The notes beneath the pieces are model-generated. The model was not told where the DNA came from. It worked only from the letters and a program-made list of their open reading frames with translations, and did no database searches. This document shows, piece by piece, positions 1 through 5,043 of a stretch of 5,043 bases of DNA. Each line of letters starts with the position of its first letter. Position 1 is the first letter of the stretch. Origin of the DNA: a bacterium. GTDB lineage: Bacteria; Latescibacterota; UBA2968; UBA8231. Position numbers and translations under genes: made by a program. The stretch covers positions 1-5,043 of the forward strand of contig JAQCJA010000375.1 of the NCBI GenBank assembly GCA_027593305.1. Reading direction: 5' to 3'.

Positions 1-1
1 C

Positions 2-730
2 TCGTGCGGCGGACGCCTGTTCTACCTCGGTGCCGGGACAAGTGGCCGTCTGGGCGTGCTTGATGCCTCCGAGTGCCCGCCCACATACAGCACAGATCCG
101 GAGCAGGTTCAGGGCCTGATCGCCGGTGGTGATACCGCCGTCTTCCGCGCCGTTGAAGGGGCGGAAGATGATGGGGACGGTGCTGTCGCCGAGATGGACG
201 CTCGCAACGTGCGCTCCCCCGACGTGGTTCTTGGCATCGCCGCCAGCGGCGTGACCCCGTGGGTTCTGGGGGGATTGCGACATGCGCGAACCCGTGGCTG
301 TGGCACGATCTTCTTCACCTGCAGCCCCAGTGCCGCCGGTGGCGTCGACGCCGACGTGACCATCGTGCCGGTGGTAGGCCCGGAAGTGGTCACCGGATCC
401 ACACGCATGAAGGCAGGCACGGCGACCAAACTCGTGCTCAACACATTGACGACGAGTGTCATGGTGCGTTGCGGAAAAACCTACGGCAACCTGATGGTGG
501 ATCTGCAGCCGAACAATGCCAAGCTGCGGGATCGCATGCTGCGGATTCTGTCCACACTTGCCGGGCTCGATATCGATACGGCACGGATGCGACTCGACGC
601 TGCCAGCTGGGAGTTGAAGCTGGCACTGGTGATGGAACTCTGTGGCGCCGATGCTGACAGTGCGCGACAATTGCTGGCCAGAGCAAATGGTCGCGTCAAG
701 GCAGCCGTTGCCCTTGCTGGCAAGGGGTGA
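2..730 (+). CDS. murQ: N-acetylmuramic acid 6-phosphate etherase (MurQ), 5'-truncated by window edge
   Basis: MurQ is a cytoplasmic SIS-domain lyase. It cleaves the D-lactyl ether of MurNAc 6-phosphate to give GlcNAc 6-phosphate and D-lactate, in cell-wall sugar recycling or uptake. The frame is open from base 2 and 242 residues are visible. The SIS phosphosugar loop GAGTSGRLG is at visible residues 10-18. The SECPPTY motif carries the first catalytic Glu at visible 24, and VEGAED carries the second at visible 55. Their 31-residue spacing equals that of E. coli Glu83 and Glu114 as I recall them. GIAASG, EVVTGSTRMKAGTATK and GNLMVD also match the family. By comparison with E. coli MurQ (about 298 residues), some 59 N-terminal residues lie left of the window, and the C-terminus is full length. 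The GTG at 56 is internal and is not a start. No break is seen. A MurQ paralogue acting on another lactyl-ether sugar phosphate cannot be excluded. Confidence 0.95.
   Translation, partial: SCGGRLFYLGAGTSGRLGVLDASECPPTYSTDPEQVQGLIAGGDTAVFRAVEGAEDDGDGAVAEMDARNVRSPDVVLGIAASGVTPWVLGGLRHARTRGCGTIFFTCSPSAAGGVDADVTIVPVVGPEVVTGSTRMKAGTATKLVLNTLTTSVMVRCGKTYGNLMVDLQPNNAKLRDRMLRILSTLAGLDIDTARMRLDAASWELKLALVMELCGADADSARQLLARANGRVKAAVALAGKG
722..727 (+). promoter_or_regulatory. Ribosome binding site deciding the aldo/keto reductase start
   Basis: AAGGGG, continuing as AAGGGGTGA and so resembling the anti-16S consensus, lies at the very end of murQ. It is 8 bases before ATG 736. It cannot serve the GTG at 727, which overlaps it. 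This favours ATG 736 and suggests translation coupled to murQ termination. Confidence 0.6.
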
Positions 731-735
731 ACGGC

Positions 736-1683
736 ATGCATTGCGCAACTCTGGGCTCGACGGATCTTTTCGTGTCAGCCCTTGGCCTTGGCACCGTCGA
801 ACTTGGCATGCCCTATGGCCTGGGAAAACCCTCTCCCCCGGACGATGCCACCTGCATTCGTCTGCTCCAGCATGCCGCGGATCGGGGCGTGAGTTACGTT
901 GACACAGCTGCGGCGTACGGTCGCAGTGAGGAGTTGATCGGACGCGCATTCGCCGGGCGCCCGCACCCCATTATTGCCACGAAGGTGACGATGCGCGATG
1001 CCGACGGTACGCCATGGACGGGTGGCCGCATTGCACCAGAGATCCGCGCCTCCATCGACCGCTCCCGGCGACTGTTGGGCGTCGAGACTCTGGATCTGGT
1101 GCAGATCCACAATGCCGAGGCGGCAATCACGGGTGACGAGGATCTGCTGGCGGCCATGCAGGATCATCTGCTGGCAGGCGACGTACGCTACTGGGGTGCG
1201 TCAACCTACGGCGAGCAGGCGCCCCTGGCGGTCATCAGGCAGGGACCGCCGATGCGGACGCTGCAGATCGCCTACAGCGTTCTTGATCGGACACTCGAAA
1301 GCCAGGTCATACCCGCCTGTGGCGACGCCGGCATCGGGCTGATTCTTCGCTCCGTGTTCCTGCAAGGAGTGCTCTCGGAGCGGCGTCATACGCTGCCTGA
1401 GCATCTGGCCGATCATCTGGCGGAGCTGCGGGAAGCTGCCAACGCCGTGGCACGCATCGCCGAAGATCTCGGTCAGAAGCTGCCCGCCGTCGGTCTGCGC
1501 TTTGCTCTCTATGAGAGTGGCGCACAGGTGGCTCTCGTGGGAACGGCCGATATTGCCGAACTTGATGCCAACGTCGATGCTGCTCTTGCCGGACCACTGC
1601 CACCGGATGCAACAGCCGCCCTGCGTGAGATTCGAGTTGTCAACAAGTCACTGCTGAATCCGGGCACATGGCCCGTATCGTAA
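736..1683 (+). CDS. Aldo/keto reductase family oxidoreductase
   Basis: This is a predicted cytoplasmic NAD(P)H-dependent carbonyl reductase or sugar dehydrogenase with a TIM-barrel fold, 315 residues from ATG 736. That length is normal for the family. The N-terminus (TLGSTDLFVSALGLGT) is the usual first hairpin and strand. The full catalytic tetrad is visible: Asp56 and Tyr61 in YVDTAAAYG with S-E following, Lys83 in IIATKV, and His125 in LVQIHN. Near the C-terminus, LVGTADIAELDANVDAAL sits where the family binds the cofactor's adenosine phosphate. An in-frame GTG at 727 overlaps the murQ stop, but the ribosome binding site favours 736. The substrate cannot be read from sequence. Given its neighbours, a sugar derivative or an aldehyde from amino-acid or lactyl-ether chemistry is possible (inference). 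It is separated from murQ by 5 bp and probably shares its operon. Confidence 0.93.
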   Translation: MHCATLGSTDLFVSALGLGTVELGMPYGLGKPSPPDDATCIRLLQHAADRGVSYVDTAAAYGRSEELIGRAFAGRPHPIIATKVTMRDADGTPWTGGRIAPEIRASIDRSRRLLGVETLDLVQIHNAEAAITGDEDLLAAMQDHLLAGDVRYWGASTYGEQAPLAVIRQGPPMRTLQIAYSVLDRTLESQVIPACGDAGIGLILRSVFLQGVLSERRHTLPEHLADHLAELREAANAVARIAEDLGQKLPAVGLRFALYESGAQVALVGTADIAELDANVDAALAGPLPPDATAALREIRVVNKSLLNPGTWPVS

Positions 1684-1702
1684 TTCATCCATCAACCGAC
1701 CC

Positions 1703-1709
1703 GGGAGGA
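1703..1709 (+). promoter_or_regulatory. Strong Shine-Dalgarno sequence for the 131-residue protein
   Basis: GGGAGGA lies in the 37-bp gap after the aldo/keto reductase, 11 bases before ATG 1721. The spacing is somewhat long but usable. It is also 1 base before a GTG at 1711 in another frame, which opens only a 67-codon shadow. I see no convincing -35/-10 promoter or terminator in this gap. Confidence 0.55.
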
Positions 1710-1720
1710 CGTGCATTTTC

Positions 1721-2116
1721 ATGACGGACGTCGCTTACCGTTCCTGGTCACTGATTCATCGGGACCTGGAACCCACACAGCAGCAACCGACCATAGCGCA
1801 GCCGCCGATGATGACAGCGATGGCTCTCGACCCTCACGGCAGCCTCCATTTCGTGCTGGCCAAGGCTCCGGAAGTACTGCTGATACGGCTGGTCGCGACC
1901 GGGTTCTCTGTTGAGGGGCGGGCGGAAGAATTCCTCCGGGTCTACCGGGGGGCACCCGGATCCTACAAGCCAGTGGCGGCCACGTGGCAACGAAGTCAGG
2001 ATGGAGCGGAGGCAGTGTTCACGACGGCCGTCTCCGGTGCAGGAGATTGTCTGAAGCTGCATCTGCCCCAGGGCCGGACTGCCATCCTCACCGGCATCTC
2101 CTTCAGGACCGAATAG
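1721..2116 (+). CDS. Hypothetical protein, 131 residues, probably beta-rich
   Basis: I do not recognise this protein. It begins with ATG 1721 behind GGGAGGA and ends 4 bases before the next gene's ATG. Residues 1-32 are polar and rich in Gln and Pro (QQQPTIAQPP). The rest alternates short hydrophobic and polar stretches: SLHFVLAKA, VLLIRLVATGFSV, EAVFTTAVSG, CLKLHLPQGRTAILTGISF. That pattern suggests a small beta-sandwich or jelly-roll domain, of the kind found as carbohydrate-binding or accessory modules; this is only an impression. There is no signal peptide, transmembrane segment or obvious catalytic motif. Support for its being real: good ribosome binding site, tight placement between two confident enzymes in the same direction, and amino-acid composition unlike a random GC-rich shadow. 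The function is unknown; a role as partner or substrate-binding subunit for neighbouring enzymes is speculation. Confidence 0.75.
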   Translation: MTDVAYRSWSLIHRDLEPTQQQPTIAQPPMMTAMALDPHGSLHFVLAKAPEVLLIRLVATGFSVEGRAEEFLRVYRGAPGSYKPVAATWQRSQDGAEAVFTTAVSGAGDCLKLHLPQGRTAILTGISFRTE

Positions 2117-2120
2117 ATCC

Positions 2121-3230
2121 ATGACCAACAACGCCCGAGTGCTGATCGGCAGACATGTGGACGAGCTGGACACGCCGGTTCTGGTTGTTGATCTGGACCA
2201 GTTCGAGACCAATGTCGCCTCCATGGCTACCTACTGCCGGCGGCAGGGAGTCAACTGGCGCCCGCACAGCAAGAGTCACAAATCTCCCGACATCGCCAGA
2301 ATCCAACTCGCCGCCGGGGCGACGGGCCTGACGTGCGCCAAACTCAGTGAGGCAGAGATCTTCGCCGACCACGGGGTGGCCGATATCCTGCTGGCCAACC
2401 AACTGGCCTCCCCCTCGCGACTGGAGCACCTGGCGCGGCGGCAGGAGGGCGGGCGGATCATCGGCATCGTTGATCACCCGGATGCACTGGCCATGGCGGC
2501 GCGGGCGGGACAACGGGTTGGTGTCGACATCCCGTTGCTTGTAGATGTCGATATCGGCATGCATCGAACCGGTGTGCAACCCGGTCCGGCCATCCTCGAC
2601 ATGGCACGCGCCATCGAGGCGGCCAAGGGCGTTCGCCTGGTGGGCATCATGGGCTACGAAGGACACGTGCTTACCGCACATCCTGCCGCTGCCAAGGAGC
2701 TTGCGGCTCGCACCGCTCTGGACCATCTGGTCCACGGTCGCGACGCCTTGCTTGCCGATGGTCTGCCCTGTGAGATCGTCTCCGCAGGCAGCACGGGCAG
2801 TTACGATCTGGCCGCAACGCATGACGCCATCACCGAGATTCAGGCAGGTGGCGCCATCTTCATGGATGCCATGTATCGAGACCGCTTCCATGTGGACGAT
2901 CGCTTCGGTTTCGCCCTGCATCTATTGACGACGGTCACCGGTCAACACGCGGACCACATCGTCACCGACGCCGGTTTCAAGACCTTGTCCGCCTTTCACA
3001 ATGAGCCACGCGTGCTGGATCGGATCGATCTGGACTTCGGCTATCTCTCTGCCGAACATGGTGTATATCGCCTCAAGGCCGGCAGCAGCGGCCCGGGCAT
3101 TGGCGAACGCCTCCGCCTGCTCCCCGGGTACGGGGATTCGACGACGGTCCTCCACGATCATTTTGTTGCGGTGCGTGACGGACGGGTCGAGCGGGTCTGG
3201 CCCCTTACGGCACGTGGCGCACTGAGCTGA
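2121..3230 (+). CDS. PLP-dependent D-threonine aldolase / D-serine dehydratase (DSD1) family enzyme
   Basis: This is a fold-type III (alanine-racemase-like) PLP enzyme of 369 residues, a normal length for the family. Members cleave D-threonine-type beta-hydroxy amino acids to glycine plus an aldehyde, or dehydrate D-serine, in the cytoplasm. Visible landmarks: LDTPVLVVDLDQFETNV (16-32); RPHSKSHK (47-54), with Lys51 as the expected Schiff-base lysine; CAKLSEAE followed by DILLANQ; DVDIGMHRTGV; GYEGHV; SAGSTGSYD; an EIQAGGAIFMDAMY segment; VTDAGFK; and C-terminal VWPLTARG. At the C-terminal metal site, family members typically show PGHCD or PNHxC, giving His plus Asp or Cys. Here the segment reads PGYGDST, with Tyr337 in place of His and Asp339 kept. 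The reaction is therefore uncertain, and the exact substrate is not assigned. Only a weak AGGA lies upstream, at long spacing. The start is 4 bases after the preceding stop, so translational coupling is likely. Confidence 0.9.
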   Translation: MTNNARVLIGRHVDELDTPVLVVDLDQFETNVASMATYCRRQGVNWRPHSKSHKSPDIARIQLAAGATGLTCAKLSEAEIFADHGVADILLANQLASPSRLEHLARRQEGGRIIGIVDHPDALAMAARAGQRVGVDIPLLVDVDIGMHRTGVQPGPAILDMARAIEAAKGVRLVGIMGYEGHVLTAHPAAAKELAARTALDHLVHGRDALLADGLPCEIVSAGSTGSYDLAATHDAITEIQAGGAIFMDAMYRDRFHVDDRFGFALHLLTTVTGQHADHIVTDAGFKTLSAFHNEPRVLDRIDLDFGYLSAEHGVYRLKAGSSGPGIGERLRLLPGYGDSTTVLHDHFVAVRDGRVERVWPLTARGALS

Positions 3231-3248
3231 GCACCGTTCTGGAACTCC

Positions 3249-3253
3249 GGAGG
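3249..3253 (+). promoter_or_regulatory. Perfect GGAGG ribosome binding site before a non-AUG start
   Basis: GGAGG is followed by 5 bases (CCACC) and then ATC at 3259, the in-frame codon that immediately precedes the conserved N-terminus of the sulfatase-like protein. The next in-frame alternative, CTG 3265, would have an 11-base spacer. This site decides the start of the downstream gene. Confidence 0.65.
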
Positions 3254-3258
3254 CCACC

Positions 3259-4464
3259 ATCGATCTGCTGCTGATCTCCATCGACAGTCTGCGCCTCGAT
3301 CATGCCGGGCGGGCGGCGGCCAGCCAGGTTCGGACCCCCCGATTTGATGACATCAGCGCAGGCTTTTCATTCTCTGAGCGTTGTTTTTCCGTTTCCTCAG
3401 CGACACGTCCCGTGCACACGAGCCTGATCACCGGCCTCTATCCGTTTGAGCACGGCATCCAGGGCCAGCAGGATCAGCACGTGCGTGAGGGCGCCCCACG
3501 GTTGTTCCGGCAGTGCTCTGCCAGAGGCATGGATGCAGCGATCCTCTCGGAGGCACCGACGATCTTCACCGGGCTCGACCTGGGGACGTCGGTCGGACTG
3601 CTTGATGCGGATGCGACCGGCGGCCTTCGCCAGGTAGAGCACTGGATCGGCACAGCACACGCTGCCAGCCGATGTCTCCTGCTGCACTACTGGAGCGCGC
3701 ACACCCCCTATGGTGCCGCAGATGGCAAAGCTCTGGGCGAAACGGCGGATCTTCTGCGTCAGGGAAATGTGGCAGAGATCCGTCGGCGTTACCGGTATGC
3801 CGTAGAACAGGTCTTCGAAAACAAGGTCGCCCCCCTCCTGGAGCAACTGGATCTGACTCGCTGGAGCGTGATGTTGTTTGGCGACCATGGTGAGAGCTGG
3901 ACGCCGGACGAACACTACCATGGCATGACCGTGCACAATCGAGTTCTGCGTGTCCCCCTCTATCTGCACGTGCCATTCACGGGCAACCCTGAGCCCGGCG
4001 CCGGTGGCATCGTCAGCCTGATCGACCTGTATGCGACAGCCTGCAATCTTCTGGGTCTGCCGCGACAGGATGACGGCTTCGGCATCGACCTGTTCGGTCC
4101 GGCGATGGCCAACCTCAGTGCTGCTGCGGGCTATCGAATGGCTGAAATACGCCCCGGGAGAGACGCGGTTGACGATCGTGTCCTGGCGGTTCCTGAGCCA
4201 TCCCGGGAGGGGCCTGCCGATGTCCGCTGGTGCGTTTTCGATGCCACGCACCGGTTGTGTGGCGAACGCGACGCGTGGCACCTGGAGACGCAGTGGACGG
4301 AGCAGCCTGTCGTGGAGGAAATGGCGGAGCGGGCGGTGCCGTATCTGGTGGCTCGCGAGGCATTCCACAGCGACTCCAGTTGGGCAAACCGGCCACGGGC
4401 ACAGGCGACGGGAGCCGATGATGATGTGCTTCGTCAACGCTTGCGGGCGCTGGGGTACCTGTAG
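3259..4464 (+). CDS. Sulfatase-like hydrolase/transferase (alkaline phosphatase superfamily), Thr nucleophile, apparent ATC start
   Basis: This metal-dependent ester hydrolase or transferase has 401 residues counted from ATC 3259. LLLISIDSLRLDH (residues 3-15) gives metal ligands Asp9 and probably Asp14. TRPVHTSLITGLYPFEHG (from 49) is the sulfatase nucleophile signature, with Thr49 where formylglycine sulfatases have Cys or Ser. LHYWSAHTPYG is typical of the family. LFGDHGESW carries Asp209 and His210, followed by EHYHGMTVH (His221, His226) and RVPLYLHVP. Thr is the nucleophile in related phosphodiesterases and phosphoethanolamine transferases, so the enzyme probably acts on a phosphoester rather than as a classical sulfatase. 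No signal peptide or membrane helix is seen, so it should be cytoplasmic. An in-frame stop at 3223-3225 limits the 5' end, and no ATG, GTG or TTG occurs before GTG 3412, which would delete the active site. CTG 3265 is a less well-spaced alternative start. The gene lies 28 bp after the PLP enzyme, probably in the same operon. Confidence 0.87.
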   Translation: MDLLLISIDSLRLDHAGRAAASQVRTPRFDDISAGFSFSERCFSVSSATRPVHTSLITGLYPFEHGIQGQQDQHVREGAPRLFRQCSARGMDAAILSEAPTIFTGLDLGTSVGLLDADATGGLRQVEHWIGTAHAASRCLLLHYWSAHTPYGAADGKALGETADLLRQGNVAEIRRRYRYAVEQVFENKVAPLLEQLDLTRWSVMLFGDHGESWTPDEHYHGMTVHNRVLRVPLYLHVPFTGNPEPGAGGIVSLIDLYATACNLLGLPRQDDGFGIDLFGPAMANLSAAAGYRMAEIRPGRDAVDDRVLAVPEPSREGPADVRWCVFDATHRLCGERDAWHLETQWTEQPVVEEMAERAVPYLVAREAFHSDSSWANRPRAQATGADDDVLRQRLRALGYL

Positions 4465-4465
4465 G

Positions 4466-4975
4466 TCAGGGGCAATCTACCGCAACGAACCGCGACGTAG
4501 ACGTTGCGGTATCCACGAGGCAGAAAGTTCTTGAGCCAAGGCGACCCATGATTTCCCCGGGATTCAGCAGCAGGCACGAGCCACTGTGATGGGTGCGATG
4601 TTCTACGTGGGCGACATGGTCGTGACCGTAACAGACAAGATCAAATTGACCTGAGTCGGCCAGTCCAAGAGCGATGTCGGGATAGTGATTGACACCCACA
4701 CGCAAGCCCGCCAGTTCGATCTGGGCCGTATCTCCATGCAGAACAATCTGTTCGAAGCGCTGTGCCTGCTGCGTCAACAGGCGTCGGTCGCCGTCGTTGT
4801 TGCCCCAGACTATATGCAACGGTCTGCCCGCGGCGCCCTCAGCCAATTGCACCAGGGTGAAGGGCGCACAGAAATCGCCGCAGAACATCAGCACGTCGGC
4901 CTCTGCCATACCTGGCAGTGCCCTCTCAAGGGCCCAGATGTTGTCGTGAATGTCTGAGCAGACGGCGATGATCAC
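4466..4975 (-). CDS. YfcE/MJ0936-family metallophosphoesterase (calcineurin-like)
   Basis: This is a predicted cytoplasmic dinuclear-metal phosphodiesterase or phosphatase, 169 residues from GTG at 4975, the usual compact size of the family. The ordered metal-ligand motifs are complete. SDIHDN gives Asp8 and His10; CGDFCAP gives Asp34; WGNNDGD gives Asn59; VNHYPD gives His97, where many relatives have THGH; and YGHDH gives His118 and His120. LLLNPGE follows, as in the family. Natural substrates in this family are mostly unknown; small phosphodiesters are hydrolysed in vitro. The GTG start overlaps the stop of an upstream - strand frame as GTGA, and only GGGC lies just before it, so coupled translation is likely. 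The next in-frame stop upstream is at 5018-5020, with no ATG, GTG or TTG between. The gene converges on the sulfatase-like gene with a single base between stops. Confidence 0.92.
   Translation of the reverse strand: MIIAVCSDIHDNIWALERALPGMAEADVLMFCGDFCAPFTLVQLAEGAAGRPLHIVWGNNDGDRRLLTQQAQRFEQIVLHGDTAQIELAGLRVGVNHYPDIALGLADSGQFDLVCYGHDHVAHVEHRTHHSGSCLLLNPGEIMGRLGSRTFCLVDTATSTSRFVAVDCP
4478..4511. repeat. Perfect 10-bp inverted repeat (hairpin) at the convergent gene junction
   Basis: TACCGCAACG (4478-4487) and CGTTGCGGTA (4502-4511) are exact reverse complements around a 14-base loop. The hairpin lies 14 bases after the sulfatase-like stop and inside the last codons of the - strand phosphoesterase. 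There is no T-run after either arm, so it is not a standard intrinsic terminator. It could still stall polymerase or protect the 3' end of the + strand transcript. Chance or codon constraint is possible. Confidence 0.45.
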
Positions 4976-5043
4976 GCCCGGGGCTGCCGCAGGAGAGAAG
5001 ACTTGTAGCGCTCCGGTTCAAACGGTTCGAGAGTCACGATTCT
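4972..5043 (-). CDS. C-terminal end of an upstream gene entering from the right edge, product unknown
   Basis: The frame read from base 5043 is open for 23 codons and ends in TGA at 4974-4972. It encodes a C-terminal tail with LEPFEPERYKSSLL and then RQPRA. Its stop overlaps the GTG start of the metallophosphoesterase in a four-base GTGA junction, the usual layout of coupled genes in one operon, and this is the main reason to call it coding. The fragment is too short to assign a family. The open frame could also be chance. Confidence 0.5.
   Translation of the reverse strand, partial: RIVTLEPFEPERYKSSLLRQPRA

Noticed and set aside
259..657. + strand open frame overlapping murQ in another frame
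   Set aside because: It is an Arg/His/Cys-rich shadow of the unambiguous murQ frame.
727..729. GTG overlapping the murQ stop as the aldo/keto reductase start
   Set aside because: It overlaps the only plausible Shine-Dalgarno (AAGGGG 722-727), which is correctly spaced for ATG 736. Family N-termini fit MHCATLGSTDLF without the three extra residues. It cannot be fully excluded.
1684..1720. Possible internal promoter or terminator in the 37-bp gap before the small gene
   Set aside because: No T-run hairpin and no convincing -35/-10 pair could be seen; only the Shine-Dalgarno is supported.
1711..1914. GTG-initiated 67-codon frame just after GGGAGGA
   Set aside because: It overlaps the 131-residue gene, the spacing of one base from the Shine-Dalgarno is too short, and the product is low-complexity Ser/Asp/Arg without motifs.
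2103..2921. Long - strand open frame (272 codons) antisense to the PLP enzyme
   Set aside because: It is a shadow of a confidently identified + strand gene, with no family motif in its translation.
3412..3414. GTG as the start of the sulfatase-like gene
   Set aside because: It falls three codons after the nucleophile Thr49 and removes the Asp9 metal ligand. There is no ribosome binding site just upstream.
3397..4437. Long - strand open frame (346 codons) antisense to the sulfatase-like gene
   Set aside because: It mirrors the codon pattern of the + strand gene in GC-rich DNA. Its translation has no recognisable motif and is Arg/His/Gln-rich, while the + strand frame carries clear superfamily motifs.
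4685..4957. + strand open frames antisense to the metallophosphoesterase
   Set aside because: The - strand frame has all metal-binding motifs of its family in order; the + strand translations have none.

Overview
The window is a densely packed bacterial region of fairly high G+C. It holds five co-directional genes on the + strand (about 1-4464), followed by a convergent - strand pair (5043 down to 4466). Short or overlapping junctions, Shine-Dalgarno-like sequences, GTG starts and a MurQ-type etherase point to a bacterium, most likely a Gram-negative such as a proteobacterium. Nothing in the window fixes the taxon. No tRNA, rRNA, CRISPR array, insertion sequence or phage gene was seen, and no stretch over 300 bases lacks a gene.

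Left to right on the + strand: (1) the C-terminal four fifths of an N-acetylmuramic acid 6-phosphate etherase (MurQ) running in from the left edge; (2) a complete aldo/keto reductase with an intact catalytic tetrad; (3) a 131-residue protein of unknown function; (4) a PLP-dependent fold-III enzyme of the D-threonine aldolase / D-serine dehydratase (DSD1) family, whose C-terminal metal motif looks altered; (5) a sulfatase / alkaline-phosphatase superfamily protein with Thr at the nucleophile position and no secretion signal. The first four junctions are 5, 37, 4 and 28 bp, so the five genes look like one operon.

The sulfatase-like gene has no ATG, GTG or TTG codon at its true 5' end. The conserved N-terminal metal motif begins just after an ATC codon placed 5 bases behind a perfect GGAGG. 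An automatic call at the first GTG (3412) would lose both the N-terminal metal ligands and the nucleophile.

On the - strand, a YfcE/MJ0936-type metallophosphoesterase ends 1 bp from the sulfatase stop. Its GTG start overlaps, as GTGA, the stop of another - strand reading frame that enters from the right edge.

How the genes cooperate is inference. An ether-cleaving sugar-phosphate enzyme, a carbonyl reductase, a D-hydroxy-amino-acid enzyme and a phospho/sulfo-ester hydrolase or transferase could form a catabolic route for a modified amino sugar or a tailoring set for a surface glycan. The window lacks the flanking genes (kinase, transporter, glycosyltransferases) needed to decide.
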